DNA of 64,000 bases, from contig JAJDYR010000024.1 of the NCBI GenBank assembly GCA_022825065.1, positions 1 through 64,000 on the forward strand. The letters are read 5' to 3'. This DNA comes from a bacterium. GTDB lineage: Bacteria > UBA8248. The position numbers were made by a program, and so were the translations under genes. The notes under the pieces are model-generated. The model did not search any database. It was given only the letters and a program-made list of their open reading frames with translations, and had not been told where the DNA came from. Each line of letters starts with the position of its first letter. Positions within the stretch are counted from its first letter, which is position 1. This document shows, in pieces, positions 17,191 through 25,727 of the stretch.

Positions 17191-17928
17191 ATGTGCGCGC
17201 AACAAGTAGAGATTCTCGACCGCTCGGAAATGACGGATCAGCTGAAGGAAATGATATCGCTCGATCCGAAGGAAACCACCATCGTCACCATCGACATGCA
17301 CCGGGGGCACCTGGACCCTGAAGTCGCCACCATGCCGGCGAGTGACGAGGATTGCGAGAGCGTCATCAGCGCAGCGGAGGAACTCCTCGGTTTCGCCAGA
17401 AGCCACGGCATTCCCGTCGTCCACGTGAAGCTCATCTTCCGGAAGATTCCCGGCCTCGGAAGCGAGGGCATGCGGGTCCACTTCTGGAAGGCGCTCCACG
17501 ACATTCAGGACGAGAAGAACCGCCTCACCCTGGGGCGCAAGAGCACGGTGAACGACCACAACATCATGGGCGAGGTGACGACCGAGATGATCCCCTCCCT
17601 GGTGGAAGAGGGCGACTACGTCATCGACAACAAAAAGCGCCTCGACTGCTTCATGGGAACGGACCTCCAGATGCTCCTGGACTCACTCGGCACCAAGAAC
17701 GTCTGCCTGATGGGCATCAACACGAACACCTGCGTTCTGAACACGGCCTTCACCGCCTTCAACTACGACTACCGGGTGGTGATGCTCTCCGACTGCGTGA
17801 AGAGCATGTACGGGCCGGACCTCCACGTCTTCGGGATGCAGAACGTCATGCGCTGCCTCGGCTGGGTGTTCGACAACGAGGAGTTCATGGATAAAGTCGC
17901 CGAGGGCGCCGAGGGCAAGAAGAGCTGA
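17191..17928 (+). CDS. Isochorismatase-family cysteine hydrolase
   Basis: An alpha/beta hydrolase using a Cys-Asp-Lys triad, typically on amides or ureas such as carbamoylsarcosine, nicotinamide or biuret. The aspartate is in VTIDMHRGH near residue 31, and the nucleophilic Cys is in GINTNTCVLNTAF near residue 175, with the usual preceding cis-peptide region. The 245-residue length fits. ATG 17191 follows GAAGAGGAG, whereas the earlier ATG at 17122 has no site. The next gene is an alpha/beta hydrolase on the same strand 108 bases on. The true substrate is unknown. Confidence 0.85.
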   Translation: MCAQQVEILDRSEMTDQLKEMISLDPKETTIVTIDMHRGHLDPEVATMPASDEDCESVISAAEELLGFARSHGIPVVHVKLIFRKIPGLGSEGMRVHFWKALHDIQDEKNRLTLGRKSTVNDHNIMGEVTTEMIPSLVEEGDYVIDNKKRLDCFMGTDLQMLLDSLGTKNVCLMGINTNTCVLNTAFTAFNYDYRVVMLSDCVKSMYGPDLHVFGMQNVMRCLGWVFDNEEFMDKVAEGAEGKKS

Positions 17929-18036
17929 TTCCCCGCGCTCGATATGAGCGTTTCCAATGTCTCACAAGCAGGCTGTAGCGGCCGCAAGCGGCCGAAGAAC
18001 GGCTTTTTGACTTACCAACAGAAGAGGATTACCAAG

Positions 18037-18831
18037 ATGCCGAAAGTTCAGGTGGGTGACGTAGAGCTTTACTACGAGGATTACGGAGAGGGCGTTCCCG
18101 TCGTTCTCATCCACGGCTTGGCGGGCGATTGCAGCGCGTGGAAGGCGCAGATCGAGAGCCTGGAGAAGAACTACCGCGTGCTGGCCTTCGACAACCGCGG
18201 AGCGGGCAGGAGTTCCGCGCCCGATTATCCCTACACGTCCAGCCATTTCGCGGCCGACACCATCGGCCTGATGGACGCGGTGGGCATCACCGAGCCCGCG
18301 CACGTCATCGGCCGCTCGATGGGGGGAGCCATCGCCCAGATGATGGCGCTCGACTACCCCGACCGCGTGCGCAGCCTCCTCATCACCGCCTCTTTCGGCA
18401 AGCTGGACAGATACGGCTATCAAATCCTCTACAACATCAACGAGGTCGTGAAGGCCCAGGGCTACGCCCCGGCCGCGATGCACCAGTCGCTCTTCTTCTT
18501 CCCGCCTCACTATTTCAACGAGAACAAGGAACAACTCGACGCGTTCGAGGCGGGACTCGGCAACACGGATCGCCCCATCCCCGGCTATGTGAATTCCACC
18601 CACGCCTGCCTCACGCACGACGCGCTCGACAGGCTCCACGAGGTGAAGTGCCCCACGCTTGTGCTCGCGGGCGGGCAGGACGTGCTTTGCGCGGCGAGCG
18701 CTTCCCAGGAGATCGCCGATAGGGTGCCGGGTTGTGAGATCAAGATTTACGAGGAGGCGAGCCACTTCTTCCTCATCCAGTGCTTTGAGGAATCCTTGCG
18801 CGACATCGAGGATTTTCTGGCGAGAAATTAA
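18037..18831 (+). CDS. Alpha/beta hydrolase (3-oxoadipate enol-lactonase-like)
   Basis: A 264-residue hydrolase with the complete triad: Ser in GRSMGGA near residue 97, Asp in GGQDVLC near 213, and His in EASHFF near 242. The oxyanion-hole motif HGLAGD is near residue 29. ATG 18037 has AGAAGAGGA upstream and is preferred over ATG 17944. It sits between a cysteine hydrolase and an old-yellow-enzyme homologue on the same strand, which suggests a small degradative cluster. Confidence 0.85.
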   Translation: MPKVQVGDVELYYEDYGEGVPVVLIHGLAGDCSAWKAQIESLEKNYRVLAFDNRGAGRSSAPDYPYTSSHFAADTIGLMDAVGITEPAHVIGRSMGGAIAQMMALDYPDRVRSLLITASFGKLDRYGYQILYNINEVVKAQGYAPAAMHQSLFFFPPHYFNENKEQLDAFEAGLGNTDRPIPGYVNSTHACLTHDALDRLHEVKCPTLVLAGGQDVLCAASASQEIADRVPGCEIKIYEEASHFFLIQCFEESLRDIEDFLARN

Positions 18832-18950
18832 GGACAGGCGAGGCGCGGGCGCACCTCCCGCCCTCCTGATTTTCAGATCGCATCGCGGCGGGTCCGGCGG
18901 GCTCGCCGCGATGGTGATTCTAAAGAGTGATTTTCGGGAGATTTTTCTAC

Positions 18951-20144
18951 ATGGCGAAATTTACGGATCCCATCGAAGTGCGCGGGCAGCGCATCAGGCA
19001 CCGCATCCTCATGTCCGCGATGACGACCTCGCGCGCAGAAGAAGACGGCGCGCCATCCGCCTGGTCGCATGCGCACTACAAGGCCCGCGCCAGAGGGGGC
19101 GCCGCGATTTGCTTCACCGAGGCGACCTACGTCAACCAGGAGGGGAAGGGCTTTCCCAACCAGTTGAGCACGCATGACGATGCGCACGTGCCAGCACTTC
19201 GTGAACTGATACAGGCGGTGGAAGACGCCGGCGCGCCGCTCGCGGTGCAGATTTATCACGCCGGCAGGACGGCGCTCAGCGCCATCACGGGGATGGAGCC
19301 CGTGGGGCCATCTCCCATCCCGCACCCCACCGAGGACGAGGTGCCGCGCGAGATGAGCGAGGCGGACATCAAAACCGCCGTCCGGGCTTACGGCGACGCG
19401 GCGCGCAGGGTGCGCGAGGCGGGCGGGAAGATACTCGAGATTCACGGGGCCACCTGGTATCTGTGCCAGCAGTTCTTCTCCCCGGCCTCGAACCGGCGGA
19501 CGGACGGCTACGGCGGCGCGCTCGAGAACCGCATGCGCTTTCCGCTCGAGGTGGCGCAGGCCGTGCGCGAGGGCGGGGGAGACGAGATGGTGGTGAGCTA
19601 CCGCCTGGGGCTTCTCGAACCCTTCGAGAACGGCTTCACGGTGGAGGACACGCTGGCGCTCGCGCCCGCGCTCGTGGAGGCGGGGGTGGACATCCTCCAC
19701 TGCTCGCGAAACGCGCGCGTCGGCCTGCCCGTGATGCCCGATTTGTACGACCCCGCCTTCGACAGGCTGCGCAAGGCGGTGGACGTTCCCCTGGTCGCGA
19801 ACGGGGCCGCCTTCGAGCCCGCGCGGATACAGGCGTATCTCGACGGGGGCGCTGATTTCGTCGGCGTGGGGCGCGCCCTGCTCACGGATCCGGACTACGC
19901 GAACAAGGCGCTCGCCGGACGCGACGGGGAGGTCATCCGCTGCATCGAGTGCAAGCCGTGCGCCTTCATGACGAACAGCAAGTGCCCCGACGATGCCTAT
20001 CCCTCGGGCATCCCCGAGTCGATGAACGAGGTGCTCGAAATCGCCGCCACCATGGCGGGCGGCGGCTACGCGCCCACGGCGAAAAAGCGCCTGACCACCG
20101 ATGCGCCGATAGAAGAACAGCCCGAGGGGTCATCCATTTCCTGA
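18951..20144 (+). CDS. NADH:flavin oxidoreductase, old yellow enzyme family
   Basis: An FMN-dependent TIM-barrel ene-reductase, 397 residues. Recognisable are VQIYHAGR near residue 92, EIHGATWYLCQQFFSPASNR (where family members have the substrate-binding HGAHGYL-type motif) near 170, TDGYGGALENR, and the phosphate-binding VGVGRALLTDP near the end. There is no C-terminal NADPH domain. A cysteine group CIECKPC with a further Cys seven residues on lies where 2,4-dienoyl-CoA-reductase-type members bind a 4Fe-4S cluster, but with different spacing. GGGAG precedes ATG 18951. Confidence 0.85.
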   Translation: MAKFTDPIEVRGQRIRHRILMSAMTTSRAEEDGAPSAWSHAHYKARARGGAAICFTEATYVNQEGKGFPNQLSTHDDAHVPALRELIQAVEDAGAPLAVQIYHAGRTALSAITGMEPVGPSPIPHPTEDEVPREMSEADIKTAVRAYGDAARRVREAGGKILEIHGATWYLCQQFFSPASNRRTDGYGGALENRMRFPLEVAQAVREGGGDEMVVSYRLGLLEPFENGFTVEDTLALAPALVEAGVDILHCSRNARVGLPVMPDLYDPAFDRLRKAVDVPLVANGAAFEPARIQAYLDGGADFVGVGRALLTDPDYANKALAGRDGEVIRCIECKPCAFMTNSKCPDDAYPSGIPESMNEVLEIAATMAGGGYAPTAKKRLTTDAPIEEQPEGSSIS

Positions 20145-20298
20145 GCTTCACTTTGTAAGTGATTGATAACGTGGAGTTTTCTGTAGGGGCGGACCTGTGT
20201 GTCCGCCCCGTTTTTTCTTACGGTTCGTAGGAGACGTATATGGGGTTGTTGAGAAAGTCCCAAGGGGGGACAGCATCCCAATTATCGAATTGTTCACC

Positions 20299-20424
20299 GT
20301 AGGGACAGGTCGCGACCTGTCCCTACAGAACCATCGCGCCTTGCGCAGCGCCATCCGATGAACTCGCTTTTCCTCTCCGACATGTTTGTCACCGCCGTCA
20401 TTCCGGCGAAAGCCGGAATGACGG
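20299..20424. repeat. Two perfect inverted repeats in the gap after the flavin oxidoreductase
   Basis: At 20299-20326 a 28-bp perfect palindrome is centred on GGTCGCGACC (arms GTAGGGACAGGTCG). At 20395-20424, CCGTCATTCCGGC and GCCGGAATGACGG form a 13-bp stem with a 4-base loop. Both resemble dispersed intergenic palindromes common in environmental genomes. They lie between convergent genes. Confidence 0.8.
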
Positions 20425-20458
20425 CCAAAATCCGAACTTGGGCGGCGCAGGTTCTCGG

Positions 20459-20640
20459 TTTGAAAAGCAACCCCCCCTACCCCCCCTTGTCAGGGGGGTA
20501 AAAAAAGGCAATACCCCAGCGAGGTGGGGTAATATAAAAAAGAAGGCCTCCCCCCGACAGGGGGGAACAACAAAAAGACCCCCCTGACAAGGGGGGTAGG
20601 GGGGTTGCCTTTATCCCCTGAGAAGGGGGGCAACAACTCC
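20459..20640. repeat. Composite palindromic element (copy 3)
   Basis: The inner arms are a C7TAC7TTGTCAG6 block from about 20467 and its inverse near 20579-20608. The loop contains GGTGGGGTAATATAAAAAAG and is shared only with the copy at 44933-45277. A left outer arm GGGGTTGTTGAGAAAGTCCC lies separately near 20242. The element lies between convergent genes. Confidence 0.8.
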
Positions 20641-20675
20641 TTGCGGCAGGTCCACTCTTACGGGTTCCTGGAACC

Positions 20676-21407
20676 TCAATCCCCGAAAAGCGACCCCTGA
20701 AGCTGCGGCGGTTCCTTCTCCTCCGCGCGTCTTTCGAGGCAGGCCGCGTCGTCGTTTCTCGGGCTGTTCACCCGCTCGCTCACCGGATAATAAGAAAAGG
20801 CGTCGGAGGGATAGGGCTTGAGAAACGGCTGAAGAACTTTCGCGCGGTTCTCGCGCGGGTTCAGCCAGTCCGGGTAGGACGCCTCGGGCAGGATGACGGG
20901 CATCCGGTGATGCAGTTCGGCCAGCTTCTCGTTCGCTTCCGTCGTGAGGATCGTGCAGGTCTCGAGAACGCTCCCGCCCGCCCCCGTCCAGCTCTCCCAA
21001 AGACCCGCGAAGGCGAAGGGTTTTCCGTTCTCCAGATGAATGAACCAGGGCTGTTTTTTTCGCCCGCTCCCGGCCCACTCGTAGAAACCGTCCGCGGGGA
21101 TGAGGCACCGCCTGTAGCGGAATGCGGCGCGGAAGGCGGGTTTCTCGGCGGCGGTCTCGGAGCGCGCGTTGATCGTCCTGGCCCCGAAATCCGCGTCCTT
21201 CGCCCAGAAGGGCACCAGGCCCCAGCGGGCGAGGGCCAGTTCGCGCGCGTTCGTATCCGTTGATTCTTTCGTGCGGACAATGGCGATATCCGTCCCCGGC
21301 GAGACGTTGTAGCGGGCCGGAACCTTGCCCACCTGTTCGGGGTTTTCCAGCCCCAGGATCTCCGCGAGCCAGGGGATGGGTTCGATGAGCGTGAAGCGTC
21401 CGCACAT
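20676..21407 (-). CDS. SOS response-associated peptidase (SRAP/HMCES/YedK family)
   Basis: Forms a stable thiazolidine cross-link with abasic sites in single-stranded DNA and shields them. The essential Cys is residue 2 (MCGRFTL). NARSET is near residue 80, FYEW near 107, and the His of ELHHRMPVIL near 169. All family hallmarks are present, with 243 residues. The start lies three bases after the stop of the hydroxyacid dehydrogenase, so it is the last gene of a three-gene run. No LexA box was identified. Confidence 0.93.
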   Translation of the reverse strand: MCGRFTLIEPIPWLAEILGLENPEQVGKVPARYNVSPGTDIAIVRTKESTDTNARELALARWGLVPFWAKDADFGARTINARSETAAEKPAFRAAFRYRRCLIPADGFYEWAGSGRKKQPWFIHLENGKPFAFAGLWESWTGAGGSVLETCTILTTEANEKLAELHHRMPVILPEASYPDWLNPRENRAKVLQPFLKPYPSDAFSYYPVSERVNSPRNDDAACLERRAEEKEPPQLQGSLFGD

Positions 21408-21410
21408 GGG

Positions 21411-22457
21411 TTACAAACCCCGCCAGGCGACGCCGTTCACTACCCCTGAGGGCGCTTCGCCGGCCAGGGCGCGGTGGACGTTCTCGAAGTAAATCTCGAT
21501 TTCCCGGATGATGTTCTCATCGTCCCCGCCCGCGCAGTGCGGCGAGGGGATGACGTTCGGCAGGCGAAGCAGCGGATGTTCGGGCGGAAACGGCTCGGGG
21601 TCGAAGACGTCCAGCCCGGCGCCGCCCAGGTGTCCGTCTGCGAGCGCGCGGTACATCGCTTCCTGATCGATCAGCGGCCCGCGCCCGATGTTCAGGATGT
21701 ATGCTCCTTCGGGCAGCGCGCGAATCTCCTTTTCGCCGATGATGCCGCGCGTCTCCTCGTTCAAGGCGACGCCGACCAGGAGCGCGTCCGCGTTTTCGAA
21801 CAACTCATCACGCGCAACGGGCCGCGCGCCCAGCGCATCGTCCACGGATCCTGGCAGCGGCGTTCTGTTCCAATACAAAATCTCCATCCCGAACGCGCGG
21901 GCGCGCAGGGCCACGCCGCGTCCGATGTCGCCCATCCCCAGAACGCCCAGGCGGGCGCCGCGCAGCGGCGCGATGCCCTGCGTCTGCGTCCAGTTGAACG
22001 CGCTGCCGTCCGGCCTTTGGGGGGATAAGGGATTGTCCGAACCTTCGCGGGCGTCGCGCATCGCGCCTTCGAAATTTCTCGCGAGCGCCAACAGCATCAT
22101 GATGGTGTGGTCCGCCACCGAGTCGGTGATCGGCATCGGGAAGGTCATCACGGGCACGCCTGCCCGCGTAGCGCGCTCGATTTGCAGTTTCTCGAAGAAA
22201 TACCCGCCCGCCTGGATGAGCTTCAGCTTTTTCGCGCGCTCGTAAAAATCCTCGGGCAGCGGGTCGTTCTCGCACAGGTAGAAATCCGCTTCCCCGAGCG
22301 CCTCCATCCGCTTTTCGGCGTCGGGCTCGATGATGAGTTCGATTTTCTCCTCATCCAGCGCGCGGGCGAGGCGCTCTCCGATCTCGGGCGAGTAAGGCCT
22401 GCCGCGCAGGGCGCGGATGCAGGGCAGCATGCGTGCGACGACGCGAACCCGGCGCAT
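21411..22457 (-). CDS. D-isomer-specific 2-hydroxyacid dehydrogenase
   Basis: An NAD(P)-dependent dehydrogenase interconverting 2-hydroxy and 2-keto acids, 348 residues. The Rossmann motif is GVLGMGDIGRGVA near residue 170. Active-site residues are Arg in LNIGRGPLID near 256, Glu in FDPEPFP near 285, and His in PSPHCAGG near 304. It starts three bases after the stop of the dehydratase upstream, a layout that suggests a sugar-acid or hydroxyacid pathway. Substrate specificity cannot be read. Confidence 0.9.
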   Translation of the reverse strand: MRRVRVVARMLPCIRALRGRPYSPEIGERLARALDEEKIELIIEPDAEKRMEALGEADFYLCENDPLPEDFYERAKKLKLIQAGGYFFEKLQIERATRAGVPVMTFPMPITDSVADHTIMMLLALARNFEGAMRDAREGSDNPLSPQRPDGSAFNWTQTQGIAPLRGARLGVLGMGDIGRGVALRARAFGMEILYWNRTPLPGSVDDALGARPVARDELFENADALLVGVALNEETRGIIGEKEIRALPEGAYILNIGRGPLIDQEAMYRALADGHLGGAGLDVFDPEPFPPEHPLLRLPNVIPSPHCAGGDDENIIREIEIYFENVHRALAGEAPSGVVNGVAWRGL

Positions 22458-22460
22458 GGC

Positions 22461-24155
22461 TTATTCCGTCTTTCTCAGGAAGCCGAAGTCACAGCCATCG
22501 GGCGCCTGGAGCACGTTTTCGATGAACAGCCTGCCGTAGCCCCTGTCGTAGTGAGGCGGCATGGGCTCCAGGGCTTCGCGTCGGCGTGCGAGTTCTTCTT
22601 CGGGGACGTTGAGGTCCAGCTTCCGGCTCGGGACGTCCAGGGTGATCATGTCCCCGTCCCGGACCAGGGCGAGGGGGCCTCCCGCCGCCGCTTCGGGCGC
22701 CACGTGGAGCACGATGGTCCCCGACGCCGTCCCGCTCATGCGCGCGTCCGATACGCGCACCACGTCGCGCACGCCCGCTTCGAGCAGCTTTTTCGGAAGC
22801 GGCAGGGAGCCCGCCTCCGGGAAGCCGGGCGCGCCGACCGGGCCCGTGTTCTGGAGGACGAAGACGCTCTCCGCCGTCGCGGGGAGGTCGGGGTCGTCGA
22901 TCCGCTCGATCAGGTCCCGCTGGGATGTGAACACGACCGCGGGCCCCGTATGGGTCAGCAGATCGGAGTCCGCCGCCGAAATCTTGATGACCGCCCCGTC
23001 GGGCGCGAGCGAACCCTTGACGATCACGAGGCCGCCCTCTTCGGAAATGGGTTCCTCGCGCGTGTAGATGACGTCCTGCCACGGCTGCGCCCCCTGGACT
23101 GTTGCGAGGTTCTCCGTCACGGTCTCTCCGGTCACCGTCAGGCAGTCCCCGTGGAGGAGGGGTTCGAGTTCCTTCATCACCACCGGGATGCCGCCCGCCG
23201 CCGCGAGGTCTTCCATCAGGTATTTCTTCCCCGATGGGCGGATGTTGCCGATCATGGGCGTTGTCCGCGAGATGTCATCGAACAGCGATAGCGGGAGGTC
23301 GACCCCCAGGCGTCCGGCGATGGCCGGCAGGTGGACGACGGCGTTCGTCGAGCCGCCCACGGCCATCAGCACGCGGATGGCGTTCTCGAACGCCTCGCGC
23401 GTCATGATCTTCTCGGGCGTGATGTCCTTTTCGATCAACTCGGTGATGCGCCGCCCGCTTTCCTCCGCCAGACGCATGCGGTTCGAGTTCACCGCCGGAA
23501 CCGCGGCCAGCCCTGGCAGCATCATGCCCATCGCCTCGGTGAGCGACGCCATCGTGCTGGCCGTTCCCATCACCATGCAGGTCCCCGTGGACGGGAAGAG
23601 CGACCCCTGAACCTCTTCGAGCCGCGCGTCGTCGTAGTTGCCCGCCCGGTATTCGGCCCACGTGCCGCGGCAGTCCGAGCACGCGCCCAGCACCTTGTCC
23701 TCGAAGCGGCCGCCGATCATCGGCCCCGCCGTCACGCAGATGGCGGGAATGCCCGCGCTGGCCGCGCCCATGAGCTGCGCGGGGAGGGTCTTGTCGCAGC
23801 CGCCGAGCAGCACCACGCCGTCCATGGGCTGGCCCTTGATCATCTCCTCGGTGTCCATCGAGAGGAGGTTTCTGAAGAACATGGCCGTGGGGTTCAGGTA
23901 CATCTCGCCCAGGGAGATGGTGGGAAACTCCAGCGGCAGGCCGCCCGTCTGCCAGACGCCGCGCTTGACGGCCTCGGCGATCTCGCGCAGGTGGCGGTGG
24001 CAGGGGTTGAGTTCGCTCCAGGTCTGGGCGATGCCGACGATGGGTTTTTCCAGGTCCTCTTTCGTCAGGCCGAACCCCCGCGCGTAGGCGCCTCTCGCGA
24101 AAACGCTGAAGCCCGGATCGCCATAGTTCGTCAGTCCTCTCAGGTGTCCCCGCAT
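22461..24155 (-). CDS. IlvD/Edd-family dehydratase
   Basis: A Fe-S dehydratase acting on dihydroxyacids or sugar acids, 564 residues. Probable cluster cysteines are in LNPCHRHLRE near residue 52, GGCDKTLPA near 121 and TGTCMVMGTASTM near 194, and the Mg-binding and C-terminal motifs (RVSDARMSGTASGT) are complete. NPCHRHL resembles sugar-acid (arabonate/xylonate) dehydratases more than biosynthetic IlvD, and the following 2-hydroxyacid dehydrogenase fits a sugar-acid route. ATG 24155 has GGGGAGAAG upstream; the longer frame to 24530 is not supported. Confidence 0.88.
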   Translation of the reverse strand: MRGHLRGLTNYGDPGFSVFARGAYARGFGLTKEDLEKPIVGIAQTWSELNPCHRHLREIAEAVKRGVWQTGGLPLEFPTISLGEMYLNPTAMFFRNLLSMDTEEMIKGQPMDGVVLLGGCDKTLPAQLMGAASAGIPAICVTAGPMIGGRFEDKVLGACSDCRGTWAEYRAGNYDDARLEEVQGSLFPSTGTCMVMGTASTMASLTEAMGMMLPGLAAVPAVNSNRMRLAEESGRRITELIEKDITPEKIMTREAFENAIRVLMAVGGSTNAVVHLPAIAGRLGVDLPLSLFDDISRTTPMIGNIRPSGKKYLMEDLAAAGGIPVVMKELEPLLHGDCLTVTGETVTENLATVQGAQPWQDVIYTREEPISEEGGLVIVKGSLAPDGAVIKISAADSDLLTHTGPAVVFTSQRDLIERIDDPDLPATAESVFVLQNTGPVGAPGFPEAGSLPLPKKLLEAGVRDVVRVSDARMSGTASGTIVLHVAPEAAAGGPLALVRDGDMITLDVPSRKLDLNVPEEELARRREALEPMPPHYDRGYGRLFIENVLQAPDGCDFGFLRKTE

Positions 24156-24330
24156 CTTGGAATCTTCTCCCCTGGTGATTATTTTCTGGAATTTACCCGC
24201 ATCATTCCTCATGGGCGGGGAATGGGCAAGCGCATTCGGGGGTCGTCTTTTTCCCGGCTTTTGCTCTCGCCCGAAACAGGGTACATTGAATGGGGTAAGG
24301 CTCAGGTCTCGCAAGACAGGAGGGATGAGC

Positions 24331-24915
24331 ATGAAAAAGAGAGTCTTCGCTTCATTTTGGCCGCCGAAACGCTCCATCCGTTCCATTATCGTTTTGTTCG
24401 CGCTTCTCACTCTGGCGACGGGCGCGGGGTGCGCCCGGGGGAAAAAGGCCGCTGAAGCTCCGCGCAGCGGCAAGGGCGAGATCGTCGTGACGAGCAGGCC
24501 CGAAGGCGCCGTCGTCATATTCAACGGCAATCCGCGCGGGGAGGCCTATAAACTCAGGCCCGTCGAGATCAAGGGCGTGGACTACGGGCGTCATTCGATC
24601 CGGGCGGAGTTCCCGGGCTACGTCGGCCAGGTTCTCGAAGTCGACGTGCGCGCGAAGAAGACGCCCATCGAGATGAGGCTCACGAAAGACGGCGCCGGAC
24701 GCCTCGTCGTCCGCTCGGACCCGCCGGGCGCGGAAGTCTTCATCGGGAGCCGGTATTACGGCAAAACGGACCCGGCGATCGAGGTGACGGATCTCGCTCC
24801 GGGGGAGTATTCGATTTGGCTGCGCCTGCCGGGTCACGGGATGGAGCGCCGAAACGTCATCGTCGAGCGCAGGCGCGAGCGCCGCTACATGATCGTCCTG
24901 GACAAAGCGCCCTGA
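24331..24915 (+). CDS. PEGA-domain exported protein, probable lipoprotein
   Basis: A 194-residue cell-envelope protein. A basic N-terminus (KKRVF...KRS) is followed by a hydrophobic stretch ending LATGAGC, a weak lipobox. Two PEGA repeats follow: about residues 50-118 (VTSRPEGAVVIFNGNPRG) and 120-190 (VRSDPPGAEVFIGSRYYG), each ending in a GYVGQ/GHGME turn. PEGA domains sit on the outside of the inner membrane or in surface proteins, with no known catalytic role. AGGAGGG lies seven bases before ATG 24331, so that start is preferred to the ATG six bases earlier. Confidence 0.8.
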   Translation: MKKRVFASFWPPKRSIRSIIVLFALLTLATGAGCARGKKAAEAPRSGKGEIVVTSRPEGAVVIFNGNPRGEAYKLRPVEIKGVDYGRHSIRAEFPGYVGQVLEVDVRAKKTPIEMRLTKDGAGRLVVRSDPPGAEVFIGSRYYGKTDPAIEVTDLAPGEYSIWLRLPGHGMERRNVIVERRRERRYMIVLDKAP

Positions 24916-24970
24916 GTTCTTCCAGGCGCTGATCGGCCGGCAAGGGGAGGGTTCATTCGCGCGGCTGAGA

Positions 24971-25217
24971 CGGGGTTGTTGAAAAAGCCCCCCTACTTCA
25001 GGGGATAAAGGCAACCCCCCCTACCCCCCCTTGTCAGGGGGGCAAGAAAAACCAAAACCCCTCTACCGGCGGCGGGCGTCGCCTTTTCATACCTCCTGAC
25101 AAGGGGGCGTTCTTTTTTTTACCCCCCTGACAAGGGGGGGTAGGGGGGGGTTGGTTTTATGGGGTTTCCCTTTCAAGGGTGTTGCCATCATCCTCTCAGG
25201 GGGTTTTTCAACAAGCC
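24971..25217. repeat. Composite palindromic element (copy 4)
   Basis: Outer arms are GGGGTTGTTGAAAAAGCCCC and GGGGGTTTTTCAACAAGCCC. Inner arms are near 25012-25043 and 25120-25153. The loop reads CAAGAAAAACCAAAACCCC, then CTCTACCGGCGGCGGG. The exact inverse of this loop type is found in the copy at 36111-36312. The element lies between two genes of the same direction. Confidence 0.85.
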
Positions 25218-25249
25218 CTTGCCAGGGGGGCAAAAAAACCAAAACCCCT

Positions 25250-25425
25250 CTCCGCCTCATCCTGAGTAGTGGCCCCTCGACTTCGCTCGGGACAGGCTCC
25301 GCCCCCACTTTCCTCATCCTGAGTAGCCGCCGAAGGCGGCGTATCGAAGGATGCCCTCTCGCAAGACGGGAGACGCCTCCATCCTTCGATACGGCGCTTT
25401 CGCGCCTACTCAGGATGAGGTTTTG
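25250..25425. repeat. CATCCTGAGTAG-type dispersed inverted repeats
   Basis: CTCATCCTGAGTAG occurs near 25256 and 25314, and its inverse CTACTCAGGATGAG near 25408. ATCGAAGGATG near 25343 pairs with CATCCTTCGATAC near 25381. Together they make nested imperfect hairpins over about 170 bases. One further copy of the motif lies near 7390. No coding potential is seen. Confidence 0.7.
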
Positions 25426-25494
25426 TGGCCGCCTGCGCGGTAGGAAGGAGGGCCGCCGCGTAACCCCCGATACCGCCTGCTCTCGAATCAGGCT

Positions 25495-25600
25495 TTTTCA
25501 ACAGCCCTGACAAGGGGGGGTAGGGGGGGAGCCTTTATGGGGTTTCTCTTTCAGGGGGGATGCTCCTTTGACGAGGGCTTTTCAACGGCCCCGCTTCGGC
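25495..25600. repeat. Partial composite palindrome
   Basis: TTTTTCAACAGCCCTGACAAGGGGGGG, then TAGGGGGGGA, followed by GGGCTTTTCAACGGCCCCG near 25575. The outer and inner arms of the family are present in scrambled, shortened form. The gap from here to 25727 otherwise holds only the leader of the next gene. Confidence 0.6.
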
Positions 25601-25727
25601 GCCGATTCGCGGACTTGATCCGTGAGGGCGATGGCTTTAATCTTGGAGGACGTGACCCGCATGAAGTTTCAACGCTTCTTCCAACGCGCGCGCTCCGCAC
25701 GTCCGGGAGGCGCCAAGGAGACGAAAG

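Noticed and set aside
22461-24530. 689-residue dehydratase with a long N-terminal extension
   Set aside because: The first 125 codons have no homology-like features. ATG 24155 has a good ribosome site and a family-typical start.
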